This document shows positions 13,001-25,535 of a stretch of 64,000 nt of DNA, one piece after another. Made by a program: the position numbers and the translations under genes. The stretch spans positions 39,547,115 to 39,611,114 of the forward strand of contig JBANSL010000012.1 of the NCBI GenBank assembly GCA_037127255.1. The letters are read 5' to 3'. The DNA comes from Persicaria tinctoria. Taxonomy: Eukaryota; Streptophyta; Magnoliopsida; Caryophyllales; Polygonaceae. The notes under the pieces were generated by a model that was given only the letters and a program-made list of their open reading frames with translations, was not told the DNA's origin and searched no databases. How positions within the stretch are numbered: the stretch's first letter is position 1; each line of letters starts with the position of its first letter.

Positions 13001-14157
13001 CAAGTAAAACCTTGAACGAATAATTACCCTAGATTTGATTCCTTTTTAGATTAATATGGAACCATTGCACTCTATTGGAGTAGCCGATAAACTAAAGAAA
13101 TACTGTACTAGCAGGGATATCTTATAAAAGTGATTCCTTTTGGGGTTATTCCCTAGTATAATTTGGATGCAGGCTAGCCAAACCTGATTATATAATGTTT
13201 CTTCCGTTTTTATCTTTAATCGAATACAAACATATTCACATCAATTTCATCTTAGAAATATAAATGGTGAATATCTACCACCAGATGGATGGAATCAGCA
13301 ATATGATTAAAATTTTAGTGCAACACTAAAACTAACCATCTTGAGCTTCCTTAATTCTCGCCTGGCTATTCTTCCCCTCCATCTGCATTGTGCAAGGACT
13401 GATGCTTTCCTGAGTTTCTTATATAATGAGGTAGCTCTATGACAACGCCATTGGCCCTGCATAGAGTATGATATCTTCAATAATGCAAGCATTGATTCAC
13501 AGAATTCACATAAGGAGAATATGTTGCAAGACTAATGTGGGCAAGGGCAGGTAGTTGTGAAGATTACACAGAGTATGGGCTCCTCCCCCCCCCCCCCTCA
13601 TGTGCTAGCTTTTAGGGAGGAGTTCTTCCAGTGCCTCTATTAATCTTTTAATCAGAGCTACTAGATGTTAGAGAAGTACCTGAATTATAATAGCTGCTTT
13701 GGTCCGTCTTCTATACCTATGTTCTTTACGAGCAGCCATTGCCCTCAAATTTGTTTGAAGAACAAGTGCAGAACTCTGAAGCTTGTGGTAAGTCCTTCTG
13801 GCTCGTTGCCTAAGTCCATTTTTCTGAATCCTCAAAGCAGCTGCCTCTCTTTTCATCTGCTCATAGAGCTTGGAAGCCGTTCTCCCTAGAGTCAGGCAGA
13901 GAAGTGAATTATAAACATGCAGTTTTCTCTCAAAACACAATCATATTAGTATGATTATCAATCCTCAAAGTGAGCGTACTTTTACATAATGATTGTAAAT
14001 AAATTGCCAATTTGCGTAATTCAACAAACTGTCTATGAGCATTATACGTCCGTATACGCTGCTGGATAATTTTTGCTGCATTGCTGAGCACCTCAAGTCT
14101 CCGTGCATCGAGTTCAGCCATTTGACCAACTCTGAGGAAGACTTTTGTCTTGCCTAT
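7091..14157 (-). other. myosin exons 20-38 (IQ neck, coiled coil, cargo tail)
   Basis: Exon limits: 20, 14157-13980; 21, 13885-13680; 22, 13456-13337; 23, 12862-12764; 24, 12621-12400; 25, 11709-11570; 26, 10898-10793; 27, 10710-10666; 28, 10584-10330; 29, 10249-10094; 30, 9997-9794; 31, 9704-9561; 32, 9016-8946; 33, 8866-8767; 34, 8045-7989; 35, 7840-7784; 36, 7694-7614; 37, 7533-7451; 38, 7208-7091. Exons 20-22 carry the IQ repeats, 23-26 the coiled coil and 28-37 the globular tail ([52 protein letters not shown]). Confidence 0.92.
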
Positions 14158-17100
14158 CTGCAGAGGCATTTGTCAGTTCAAGTAAGCAGACGTCTCCTTA
14201 CCATAGATATAGCTATTTTTATATTTTAAGGTTAAATAAGGACAAGGATTACAAAGATACAGGAAGTAGGAGGATAGCGAGCTCCCCTAGCTAAATATTC
14301 TAACTAGGGGAGTCATGCGTGCTAGAATCCCATCGATGCATGCAAGCCCCCAACTAATATCTCAATGTCAAACCCGCGCATGCAAGCACGTATCCCAATG
14401 GAGGTACACACGTATCCAAATGGAGGTACGCATGTATCCCAATGGACGCAGACCTCAAACAAAATGTGTCCAAGCTACTAAAAGATATTGGGTATTAGGA
14501 CAAAACAAAGTCTATGATGCATACAAATCACCCATAATAAAATACATATCGTAAGTAATCCGTTCTTGCAAGCAATAACCAGGCCCCTTGTTGGATAGGT
14601 ATGTATCCTAAATATCATCCTTATATAAGAAGGCAATGGACATGTTCAATAAAAGACTCGCTTCATGAACTATGAATAAATATGATCATCATGTCCAGGA
14701 CAGAAGAGTTACCTGAAATCCTTTAAGCCCCATCTTCTCCAAAATTTTTCTACACACGACCTTTTCATCAAAGCTGTTGATAAATTCAAAGAAGTCAGGA
14801 ACGGATCCTATGCCACTCAGTAAAATAGAACCCAACAAACTCCTTAATGAAACTTGTTTTCTAGATGAAAGAAGGATGCATACCTCCCTTCAGTGAACTC
14901 TGGAGCTAGGATCCCAAATCTATCAATGAATTCGAAAAAAGAACGACGGGTTGGATAGCCAGCACAACTGATTCTGATTGCCTCCAGGACACCCTATATC
15001 ACCAAAGTTCATGTGCAATAAGTCAAACACAAAAAGGAAGAGACACATTGCAGTGAAACAACTCAGTATTAAATCAGTTGCACTCACACCACATCGCAAT
15101 TGTTGCAAAATGTTGAAATTCTCAAAGATGGCGGGTTTTAGAAGATTATTCGGTTTAATACATCTTACGTAATGAGGTTCGGTTGAATTTAATGTATCCA
15201 TCAAATCATGCAATTGTAACTGCATTAGCACATAATACATAAGTCAGTTACCAAATTATTGAAGCAAAAATTTGATAGTTTACACATAAGTGAACAACCT
15301 TAAAACGCGAACCAATAGATGAAAATTTGGCATTTTTGTTTGACTTAGGTGTTTCCTCGAGAATTGGAGGGAATAGCCCTGCCACAAACGAGCATTTGGA
15401 AGCACTTAACATATCTTGATGTTCGGGAGCCATATAATCCTTGTTTTTGTCCAAAAATTGGTCGGGCTGATATAAAACCTGTGTAACATGGCAATGAATT
15501 TTTTTTTAAAAAAAACTTAGTGAGAGAAACAAAAGCAGCAAGTAAAATTGCTAGCGGATAAAAGAATATACCTCTCCAGCGTAATGGGTTATGATGAAAT
15601 CTTTGCGGGAAAGTTTTGGCTTGGTAATACGCCTATGGCTCTTGTAAGTTTGATAAAGCTTTGATGCAAATGTTTCAGGTGTTGATTTAGGGAACATACT
15701 AAAGAAAAAGCCAAATAAGCAGAAATAAGAAGATATGCAAGCCAAAATATGCTTTCTGGATTTAAGCTTTCCTACAATGTTGGAAATCAAATCCTTAAAG
15801 TCTTAAGGGAGCAACTCATGCATAGAATTTGTGTAAGAGATTACTGATGCTAAATTGAATAAATATCATACACGTTTCAAAAAAAAATATTAACTCACCA
15901 AGCCTCATCCAAAAGAGCAATAACGCCACCAGGCTTCTGTAAAAGAATTTTTTTACCAAATGAAGCAAATGAGTAAAGTCAATCGGCAACTCTACAACAC
16001 ATAAATTGCAAAATTAAAATTGAGTGCAGAAGGTAGCTAAAGACAAAGTGACACCAAGATTCTTCTTCTTTTTTCTCAAGTATAACCTCTAACACAACAA
16101 TTTATCTCAAAGGAGGAACATATATGTTACTGTTTCAGCTGCGTAAAGTATGTTCATTTTTGATGCTGGCAGAACCTAGATTGCTAACCACTAGCAGAAA
16201 TTGCCAATAGCTACACTATTTTTAAGCTCATAAAATATAATTAACTCATTTGCAAAAGATGGTATTTTCATGGCCGCCTTACTCCCATATCCAGATATGA
16301 TCGTGGTATTATACTTTCAATTGTCAATCATTTGGATATTTGCTATTGATCCAGAGACTGTTAAAAATGTAAGGTATCTTCGATGTTAAACCTAACAATA
16401 TCAAAACAGGCAATAAATATACAATCTTTACTACAAATCCAGGATTCTAATTGCAATCAATTATATTTCCATCCATGACTTATCTTAATTTTCCGATGCC
16501 AGACTTTTATGGGCTTCTAACAAACTAATTTTCAGCATTGAATTCTAACAGTAAACAAAATGGATTGTCAAGTTGTGTACAACTTCTATTCATATGAAGT
16601 AGGTTCGTAGTCAGGGCCGGGGGGATCTTTTTTAATTGAGGGTCCTCAAGCATATCTACTTATCACAAATGCAATTGGGGGCATTGCTGTGTAAATCTGA
16701 CCCTCCATATACCCTTCTGCTGCTTAAAATTTTTAGGATTTACTTAACTTGTTATTGATATACAACACTATTAATGTCAATAATGGATTTTTCATTCCAT
16801 GAAGCAAAAATTAGGCATAATGCAGCTGATATTCTAGTTTTGCATTGGAGATAAATAAAGAAACCTTTTCTATGAGATCCAAAACATCTTGATTATCAAC
16901 AAATTCAATGTAGCTCCAATCGATTTGCTCTTTCTTGTATTCTTCTTGCTCCATCTTGAACACATGCTGCAAGTAAGCACTAGATTACGTTAGACCTGCT
17001 CAGAAACAATAATTGTGATAGGAACCAAACAATGGAAATAAACAAGAACAACAATCCTAGTATATTATGCTCTAAGCAAGGTATGGTGGTGATCTTATAC

Positions 17101-18988
17101 GCACCCTTTCCCCAACTAGGTCAAGATGATGTTTCCGAGTAACCCAGGACAAGTCACAACTAGGTCAAGATAATGTTTCCGAGTAACCCAAGACAAGTCA
17201 TTGAAGACAAACAAGACACCACAAATACAGGCAACACAAACCATAACAAAAACAAACACTCTAGGATATAAGGTAAGGGAGGCTAGAAACAAAGGGTTGT
17301 TAGCAGGAAAGAACGATGTGGGAAACGCCGCACATGAACACTCTAGGATATAAGGTAATGGATCCTAGAAAGAAAGGGGTGTTAGGAGGAAAGAACGATG
17401 TGGGAAACGCCGCACATGACTAGTGTTTATCGACTCGGATAGCACTCCTCCACTGCACCCTATTACATGTCATGCCCTCAATGAGTCCCAAAATGGTCAG
17501 ATTTTGTCTAATCACCTCATCCTAACTCTTCCTTGGACGCTCTCGGCCCCAACGTCCACTATCGATAGTCAAGTTGTCACATTTACGCACTCTTGCACTT
17601 GGGTCCCTCTGCCCCATATAATAAAGTTGGTCTCATAACCCGTAGAACTTTCCCTTGAGCTTAAGTGGAACTTTTTAATCACACTTCTGATACAACCTCT
17701 ATTTCTGCCATCCTACTTGAAACCGGTGTTTGACATCCTTGTCTACACCTCTATCACTTTGCATCACAGGCCCCAAATACTTGAAATTGTCTTTCTTTAT
17801 TATAATGTCCCCACCCGGCACCATGCCCTCGTCCCCCTCTTGCTCCTCACCCAAACTGAATTCTACACATTTCGTCTTCGTCTTGCTCAATCTCAAGCAC
17901 TTCTCCTCAAGCTTGTCCCTCCATAGGTCTAACTTGATTCTTACCCCTTTTGTTATCTTATCCACCAAAAAAATATTGTCCGCAAAAATCATGTACCACG
18001 GGATCCCACCCTAGATATTTCCGGACACCACATTCATTACTACTATAAAGAGGAACGGGCTCAATGTCAAGCCTTGGTGCAAGCAAAGTACCCAGAGTCC
18101 CCACCGAGTGTGCAAACACTAATCTGTGCACCGTCATACATATCCTTGACATTTCTCATGTAAGTTTCTAGTACCCTTTAGCTCCCAAGCATTCCCATAG
18201 GAAATCCCTTGGCGTGTATTATATGTCTTCTTCAAATCAATAAAAACCATATGGAGATTCTCTTACATTCTATGTATTTCTCCATCAAGCACCTCATCAA
18301 ATGAATAGCCTCTACAGTCGACCTTCCTAGCAGAAAACCGAACCGATTCTCGAATATGCTAACAAGTCTTCTCATCCGCAATTCAATAACTCTCTCCCCT
18401 ATTTTCATTGTGTGACTAAGGAGTTTAATACCTCTGTAGTTGTTGCATTATTGTACATCATCTTTGTTCTTGTATGGTGGGATTAACTTCTGAGTCTCCA
18501 TTCCTCTTGCAATCAGCCAAACTCACAATTTTGTATTTCAATTCCCATCCACACAAAATGTAGCTGGATCTATTTTTATAATTGATATAAATAGCTAAGT
18601 CCTAATAACAATAAAAGAGTAAATCCAGAAATCATCAACTAAAAGCTTGTTTGTCTATATATACACACAATAGATCATTTGTGAACTCTTCTTACGGTTG
18701 AAGCATTGGATTAAAAAGATCAAGGCTTGACATTTGCAGGAAATTTGGAAAAGAAATATTATTCATCTCTAAAAACATGATTATTCGTACATAACTCATA
18801 CGAATGATTATAAATAATCATGTTACAATAGAAGAATAATTTTCAAATGAAAAAACTATTAACACATATGAATAATTATATTACAACAAACGAATAATTA
18901 TGGTCTTACCTATGAATAATCAGTTTGTTCACAGTTAATGGAAGAGGTGTTCACACTAGATCCATCCTCTCTATATAGTAGTGTATAT

Positions 18989-19049
<61 letters not shown>

Positions 19050-22000
19050 TGTGTGTGTCTGTGTGTGTGTGAAATGGATTTATGGATACACCTTTCATTG
19101 GTCTTCACTCTTAAGTTGTTAGTTTTGAAAATTACGCATAATCATTGGGATCTAACAAGTTTTAAAAATGATTTTTATCAATAATTATAGTAAATTAAAA
19201 ATACTTCAAAACTAAAAGCTGACAACTCAGAGTGGTACCAAACAAGCACTAAAATACTGGGAACATCACAACTAAAAATTATTCCCTCTGTTCCAAAATA
19301 AGTGTCGTTTGTCTTTTAATACACGTTTTTCAATGAGTTTTATAAAATATTATTATTTTAGTTAAATTTTTTATACAATTTTATACTTATTAGTAATAAC
19401 TATGAAATTATATAAAAAAATTTGATTAAAAAATAATATTTTATAGAGTTTTTAACACCTTAAAAAACGTATCGAAAAGAAAAGTGACATTTATTTTGGA
19501 TCGGAGGGAGTAGTAAATTGGATTTGTAGAAAAATGGGAATTAAAAGTAAATCCTAAAAACTAGCAAAGTGGAAGGGAATCATCATAACTTCAATTAGCA
19601 GGATACGCATGGATGAGGGTGGATGGCTGATGGGGGTGGGATCATATGAAATTGGTATTAAATTTGTTGCCATGTATAGAGTTACCTGATTGAAGTGCTG
19701 CTGCAGCTTTTCATTGGTAAAATTAATACAGAATTGCTCGAAGCTGTATCATATAAAGTAAATTGAAAAACATTTAATATACAAAGAAGGGTAAATGATG
19801 TTTCTTCAAATATTTTCTATATTTTAATGATCACCTATTTTGTTTGAAGCTTTCAAATCCATATATATCAAGGACCCCGATTGTAGTCTTTGAGTTTGGA
19901 TCTTGTCCAATTGACACATTTATTTTGTCAACTAACCTACAAGAGATAAAAACTATGAGCTAGCACTTTTCAGCATCCTGTGATATTGAAAAGGGAGGGG
20001 AAAGGAGGTGAAAGGATATGAAATCATCTGATAACTACATACACTGGGATGCGGAACAGAACTTACCAGTCAAAAAGTCGAGAATAAAGTGTTTTTGCTA
20101 AACCATCTCTACTAACAACTGCATTAAGAGGATCAAGGGTTCGCTTTATGATTTCTTCTGGTGTTACCATGACACGTTGCATTAGCGCATCTTTCATGGC
20201 CTTATGATCACACCTAATGTAATTTTAAACTAATGATTATTGCTACATAGAACAAAAAAAAATCAGCTCATCAGTTGTCGTCAAGTGGTTTTGAGAAAAC
20301 AGTTCTTACATCAGAAGTTCTGATGCAGTCTTGAGATGGAACTTTGACTTGTCGTCCTTTAGCACTGATGAATCTACCTCCTTCCCTTTTGCAAATTCAA
20401 TGTTTCCCAAATGAAGAATTGATGCAACAACTCTAAATATGGCCTCCTATAGGAGAAACTAATATCAACTTGAATACACAGGAAATACATAATTATTTTG
20501 TATTCATGTCATTTATGGTTTACCTGCTCTTCCTCACTGATTCCAACAATATCCATTGCCCTCCTAGTTGCCAAAAATTCTTGAGCATCACTTACACCGA
20601 CCAGGTCATAGCAAGTTGACTGATTAAGATAACGAAAAGATTTTGGATCCCCAAGCTTGTATTTCTGAATTTCCTGAAAACAGTAAAAACAGGATCATGT
20701 TGAACATTTAAATGACCAATCAGCCAAAAAATGAAGAGACTTCCAGCCTTATGTTATAATTTAACCGGGAGATACCTCCTGTGGTGCTGCACAAAGGAGG
20801 TAAAAGCAGTGATAATTGCGTTCAGGATTACTAATCTGGCAAACACGAGATCTTTCTAAGAGGTAAGTTCTTATTGCTGCCCCGGATATTCTTCCATGTT
20901 TGTCGAATTGGATCTCGACAAACTTGCCAAATCGACTGTACCAATTAGAGTTAGTCCAGAAATATCCAAACTGGAATTTTAGAAGACACTGCTTGCTATG
21001 CACAATAATAGATAGATTAATGAAGAACCAATACATGGAATATAGTGCATCATCATTTGTATACAGTGGAATCATATGAATTGTTTTCTCACTAATATGA
21101 CCCAGGGAAGGTGAAAATAATGCCTTTATAGACTTTCAAACTATACATTTAAAAGATATCATCACAGTTTGAAAAAAATGGGTCACCTGGAATTATTATT
21201 TCTGACAGTTTTAGCATTCCCAAAAGCTTCAAGAACTGGATTTGACTGCACCCACAATTGTTGGAATGACATCATATAAAAGTTTCAATTATGATGCCAA
21301 GAGACACAAGAGAAAAAAGAGATCTTACTTCAAGAACTTGTTGCTCTACTGTACGACCCTCCGTCGAAGAACGACCACCTAAACAGGCTAGGTAACGCAT
21401 AAGCATCTTGGTGGTCTCAGTTTTACCAGCTCCACTCTCACCACTAACAAGAATAGAATTGCATTTTCCCTCATTTATCATTGCCCTGTGCTCCACAAAG
21501 CATTTTCATCATTAGATTCTTAAAAATAGCACATTGCCTTGAACCCAAGAGACTTGATGAATTACCTATAAGAAACATCAGCAATTGCAAAAACATGGGG
21601 GCTTAGGTCCCCAAGAGGTGCATTCTTGTATTGTTGCATCATGTGGGAATCATAAAGATGAGGGAGCCTTTGAAATGGATTGATGGCAATAAGAATATTG
21701 CCAGTATAAGTCTGTCATCATTAAAGAGAATAAATATATTATACAAAATAACTGAAACCAATAGTAAATTTCCCTTCGAAAAACTTATTCAGATGCTTAT
21801 CCTACAATGTATACAAGTCTCAATATGAAGTAAGACTTACATAGATTTCATTAAGTTCATATCTAGTTCTGAGATTTTGCACAACTCCCGGTTCATGCAA
21901 ATATGCAAGCTTAGTCATGTCATCAACCCCAGCAGGCGGAGCTTCAGTGTCTTCGGGATAGAGTTTTGATAGCTTTACAATGACCTAAAACCAAAGGAGA

Positions 22001-22764
22001 ATGAAGCATTTTGCTTAAATCAGCACATAAGTTCAAATATTTCAAGCTAGAAACATATTCACATGAGCCTTGAACTTTCCTCATTTATCCCAACCTAATC
22101 ATTAAGTTGTATAGATGGCAGATATTTTTTTTTGCAACAATGATTAAGATGAGCATGGAATGTAGATCCTCTCGGACCTTCTCCATCAGTCCAACGGTGA
22201 CAAATAGCAATGGACAAAAAACACAATCTGGAGATGATATACCTTCTTCCCATTGCTAGTCTCAACATGTACATCCTCTCCGCTTACTTTTTCCACAATC
22301 CCGTTAATCCAAGCTACTTCTGAGTCTTCAACCCAGACATGGGTACCTACTATGATATTTACCGCAGTTGCCTGAAGCAAGTACATTTCATTTAAATTAA
22401 TGGATCAGAATTGATGAGGCCAAAATATTGTTAAATTGGGCATAAGACAACAGAAATATTGATGATATCACAACAACGTAAGCTATGTAGGACATGAGGC
22501 CATCAAAACTCTCAACCCGAATCAAAATCAATAATCTGGATTAAGATCCATCATATCATCTCTAGAATTCTCCAGAATTTCAGTTTCGCACACTAAAAGT
22601 TAAATCTCGATATACTAATACTGTGCGGAATTTCAATCTCGGGACCAATACGGTTAATTATGATTGCTAAACAAAAAGAGAAACGCGATTACGAAACAAC
22701 AATTTACGAGGACAAAGCCGATGGATAAACCCTAAAATTAGAAAGGCCGGTGATCGCGTACCAT
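7091..22764 (-). CDS. class XI myosin heavy chain (38 coding exons)
   Basis: Plant actin-based motor that moves organelles and vesicles and drives cytoplasmic streaming. Joining the exons gives 1527 residues, the usual size for the class. In order: SH3-like N-terminus (about 6-50, [12 protein letters not shown]); motor domain to about 720 with P-loop GESGAGKT (156-163), switch 1 NNNSSRFG (209-216) and switch 2 DIYGFE (434-439); six IQ motifs (about 730-870), the calmodulin-binding lever arm; coiled coil for dimerisation (about 885-1070); globular cargo-binding tail with the DIL domain (about 1100-1480). The start is the ATG at 22764-22762, directly followed by a GT donor; exon 2 continues ATAVNIIVG. 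The stop TGA is at 7093-7091, after FSFLASC. No frame break and no lost catalytic residue were found. It resembles the MYA1/MYA2 branch, but I cannot name the paralogue without a tree. Confidence 0.96.
7883..7931 (-). pseudogene. duplicated copy of myosin exon 34
   Basis: This 49-bp stretch in intron 34 matches 46 of 49 bases of exon 34 (7995-8043) and would read [16 protein letters not shown]. It keeps a good acceptor-like sequence (TTGTTTGTGCAG) but lacks the GTAAGC donor that follows the true exon. Use of that acceptor in the phase required by exon 33 or exon 34 meets TGA within seven codons, so it cannot add coding sequence to the normal protein. Confidence 0.85.
17112..17199 (-). repeat. 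tandem duplication in LINE tail, about 45-bp unit
   Basis: Two head-to-tail copies of a unit containing AACTAGGTCAAGAT and TGTTTCCGAGTAACCCA. It lies in the 3' tail of the intron-12 LINE fragment. Confidence 0.75.
17257..17419 (-). repeat. tandem duplication in LINE tail, about 82-bp unit
   Basis: Two adjacent copies, each starting ACACTCTAGGATATAAGGTA and ending GGGAAACGCCGCACATGA. Together with the neighbouring pair it suggests local duplication of the LINE 3' UTR. Confidence 0.8.
18991..19071. repeat. (TG)n microsatellite in myosin intron 12
   Basis: About 80 bp of GT/TG dinucleotides with two single-base interruptions near the end. Open frames across it on both strands are artefacts. 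Confidence 0.95.
19282..19510. mobile_element. Stowaway-like MITE in myosin intron 12
   Basis: A 229-bp element with imperfect terminal inverted repeats, TTCCCTCTGTTCCAAAATAA at the left and, read from the right end inward, CTCCCTCCGATCCAAAATAA. It is flanked by TA on both sides (19280-19281 and 19511-19512). This is the Tc1/mariner-derived Stowaway pattern. It is non-coding and AT-rich inside. Confidence 0.8.
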
Positions 22765-23209
22765 TTGGAATCTCAATTAACAACGCGGTATAAAACCCGA
22801 TGCAATAGCTGCAGCATCATCATATTCTTCAAAACCGAAGCTTCATGTTGATAATGTTCTGCATGAAAGCGTCATTCTCATTACAATTATCATCCATTGG
22901 TTGTAGAACGGATCCGATGGGGGAAAGAGAAGTGTAGGATATAGATTTCATGCAATCTTGTTGAAATTTCTCGATGAACAACAACAACAAAAAAACAATC
23001 AAGAAAAAATTGCAGAGGAAGGGAAAATCTTCCTTGTTGTTCTCTTTGCAATGAGAGTTTCTCTCTCTTCGGCCGGGTGGCTCGTAGTCGTGGCATTGTC
23101 AATCTCTCCCTGCAACTTCGCTCGCCATTTTTTGCTCAGGACATTTGTGGCTCTCTCCTCGCCTCTCACCTCCCACACCCTTCAAAGCAATTCTGAGTAT
23201 TTTAATTTT
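22765..23209 (-). promoter_or_regulatory. presumed 5' leader and proximal promoter of the myosin gene
   Basis: This region lies directly upstream of the single-codon first exon. It contains an unbroken minus-strand frame of 70 codons (23102-22890, MTMPRLRATRPK start), which would be an upstream ORF if transcription begins above 23102. The transcription start is not visible from sequence alone. The region ends at the edge of the MITE at 23210. Confidence 0.5.
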
Positions 23210-24144
23210 GGGTAAATTACACAAAACCACCCGTATATTATGATTGTTATCACATAATCACCCATAAATTTGTAAATTACATAAAACCATCCCAAAATTA
23301 GATTGGTTTTCAAAAAAAGCCCACCCATTTGTTAAATGTCCATTTGTTTCATTTGTAAAGACAACAATGCCCCAATATCTTAGTTATTTTAAAAGTAAGT
23401 AGCACAATTCCCATGTCATACTTAATAATAAAATAAACTAAAATTATATAATAAAATAAAATATTAGTTTAATATTTTGAATTAAACTTGTAATAACAAA
23501 CTCATAAGAGAATGGTATAATAAGGTTATTCAAGATGGACTCTATTATAATAGTATATAAATATTTACAAATAGATAAAGGGTATACATATATTAATTTA
23601 ATATTTTGAATTAACTCATTTGTTATGTGAAATATGAAAATCAATTGTAAAAAGGGATGAAAAAACCGATTGGTTAACAATGAGAGGATTAAGGTGGATA
23701 TAACACATGTGCGAAAACCATTTTGTTTTAAGAGTTTATATAAATATAAATATATAGATAATCTAGGTTTTTAAAAAAAAATATGGGTTTATTTTAGACT
23801 CATCCACGTCAAGAGCCATTACAAATCTTTATTTTTCACATTGCAAATCTGATGCGGTTATATTGTTTAGGACATTTATATATATTCTACAATTTTTAAT
23901 TTCCTTTCTTTTTTCAAGGAGGGACGTCAAATTGAATAGTAAAATACATATAATAGTTTTTGTTTACAAATAAATAGACTTGAATAGGGGGTATTTTAGT
24001 CATCGAAACAAAACAAGTAGAGGTTTAATGGGTGAGTGGTTTTTGAAAACATATTGAATTTATGGATGGTTTAATGTAATTTATGATTTTACGGGTGGTT
24101 ATGTGAAAGTATCATAATTTACGGGTGATTATATATAATTTACT
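23210..24144. mobile_element. long-TIR MITE, probably Mutator-derived
   Basis: About 83-bp terminal inverted repeats: the left begins GGGTAAATTACACAAAACCA and the right, read inward, GAGTAAATTATATATAATCA. Both continue through matching CACCCGTA, CATAA.CACCC and AAACCATCC blocks. The flanking 9-mers, TTTAATTTT and TTTTATTTT, match at 8 of 9, compatible with a Mutator-type target duplication although the sequence is low in complexity. The interior is non-coding. It sits just upstream of the myosin leader. Confidence 0.75.
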
Positions 24145-25102
24145 CTTTTATTTTATATAAAGAGAGAATTAGTTATATATCCTTCTAAACTTTCTTCTTA
24201 GGCCTGTTTTCCATCAAAATAAAAGGGGGTGGAAGGGGTAGAATTGGGCGGGGGTGGTTTTGTGAGGCTGTGAGGCTAGTTGCAGCAGGTCAAGGTTGCT
24301 GGTGGGCAAGGGGAAATACGTGGTAGGATGGCAACGCTATAAGAAACGCCTCTCAAAGAGAGAGCGTTAGGTCCGGCCGCATACAATTTTATGGGTCAAA
24401 TCCATCTTTCCTCTTGCCTTTATAAGTATGTACAATTAGCCATTTTCGTTTAATTATTTTTATTATTGTTATTAGTACGTTATGAAAATTTCCCCAATCT
24501 TTAGTGTTATTTTATATCTTATGTTTTATTTCTTATTTTGTTCAAATAATATATAATTATTATTTGTCTAATCTGTATTCCTGTTTTTTCTTTGAAGAGT
24601 TAAGAATCTTACGACCTTCGATCCATTGTTGCAAAAAGATTAATATTTACCTTCGATGTAATCTTAAACATAAAAAAATGTATTAGTGGCTGAAAATATT
24701 ATATAAAACTCTTATCTCTCTCTCATTTTGTTTCAATTTTTTAATTTTATACATTGGAGATTGTGAATACTATTTTTCATATTTTTAATATACATATGTT
24801 AATTATTATTTTGTCAAAATAATATATGATTTTTTTTATTTCTAACTTGTTTTGATATCTTTATAATGATTTTTTTATCTTATGTTTTATACATTGGAGA
24901 TTGTGAATATTATCATTTAATTAATTATAAATTAAAAATATAGTTTTTTAATATTTTACAGTTAAGACATTCAACTTAATGCATTGAAGAAAATATGAGA
25001 AAAAATAAAGTTAAATTATTAAATAGACACAAAAATGGAAGTTGAAAAGTTATTCATTAATTTTTACCTAAAACTAAAGGAATTAATTGGTCATTAAATC
25101 AT
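24145..25102. other. AT-rich intergenic DNA, no gene seen
   Basis: Only short open frames with no recognisable domain. No structural RNA or clear repeat was noticed. Confidence 0.5.
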
Positions 25103-25301
25103 GAGAGAATTGCACTATATAGCACCCGATCCGAATTTGATTGCTGGACTAACAGGCCGACCCACATAATTGCAAAGGGTAGCACTCCACTTCAAAAAAA
25201 TTGCTCTTCCACCCGATAGAGAGTAGAGGTTGACCGGTTAATTAAAGAGGAGAGAGGAGATGTGTCGGTTATGAGGAGGGAGAAAGAGAGATGAGGGTAG
25301 T

Positions 25302-25535
25302 TTGAAAAAAAACGCCCTATCAAACTGTCATACGGGCGGCCTCATAAATGGGAGGGATAGGGAGAGGCGGTTGGACAGAAAAGAGAAAGAAAGTGCAAGA
25401 GGGAGGCCTGCGACAATAGCAAGGGAGAAAACGAACAAGAAGAATAGACACATACAGGAAGAGGGAACGAATCTGAAAGAGAAGGAAGAAGAAGAAGAAG
25501 AACTTTCAGTTCAAAAGACCCCAAAAAGACGCTAG
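25302..25535 (+). other. charged low-complexity ORF near MULE left end, probably non-coding
   Basis: A 77-codon frame rich in Lys, Glu and Arg, ending in a run of Glu, in purine-rich DNA. No domain was recognised. It looks like base composition rather than a gene; listed so that this stretch of the MULE left arm is not blank. Confidence 0.2.

Larger units (their letters stand above)
17060..18540 (-). pseudogene. LINE reverse-transcriptase 3' fragment in myosin intron 12
   Basis: On the minus strand, the same orientation as myosin, broken frames show non-LTR reverse-transcriptase blocks in order: an EEWR-like start near 18500, [19 protein letters not shown] around 18340-18280, and [12 protein letters not shown] near 17990, where the usual catalytic FADD reads FADN. 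After that come [31 protein letters not shown] and [10 protein letters not shown] near 17700. This is the layout of plant LINE RT genes, probably the RTE-like type. The catalytic change, many stops and loss of the 5' half make it a dead fragment. It lies wholly within the 2.7 kb intron and explains much of that intron's length. Confidence 0.8.
14713..22764 (-). other. myosin exons 1-19 (motor domain)
   Basis: Exon limits, 5' to 3' on the minus strand: 1, 22764-22762; 2, 22371-22243; 3, 21984-21841; 4, 21711-21566; 5, 21485-21329; 6, 21245-21187; 7, 20935-20776; 8, 20673-20524; 9, 20446-20310; 10, 20213-20067; 11, 19936-19835; 12, 19743-19686; 13, 16966-16865; 14, 15936-15899; 15, 15698-15572; 16, 15478-15299; 17, 15219-15088; 18, 14993-14884; 19, 14773-14713. 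All introns read GT...AG, and split codons rejoin in frame to expected residues (for example AT|G before CDHKA, TG|G before LVDKI). Exon 19 has a nearby competing AG at 14808-14807 that would cause a frameshift stop; the AG at 14775-14774 gives the conserved SFDEK. Confidence 0.92.

Noticed and set aside
14785..14808. Upstream acceptor for myosin exon 19 (after GTGGCATAG)
   Set aside because: Joining it to exon 18 brings an immediate stop; the AG at 14775-14774 restores the conserved SFDEK sequence.
18981..19098. CRISPR-like or satellite array
   Set aside because: It is a simple TG repeat with no spacers; no CRISPR array exists in this plant sequence.
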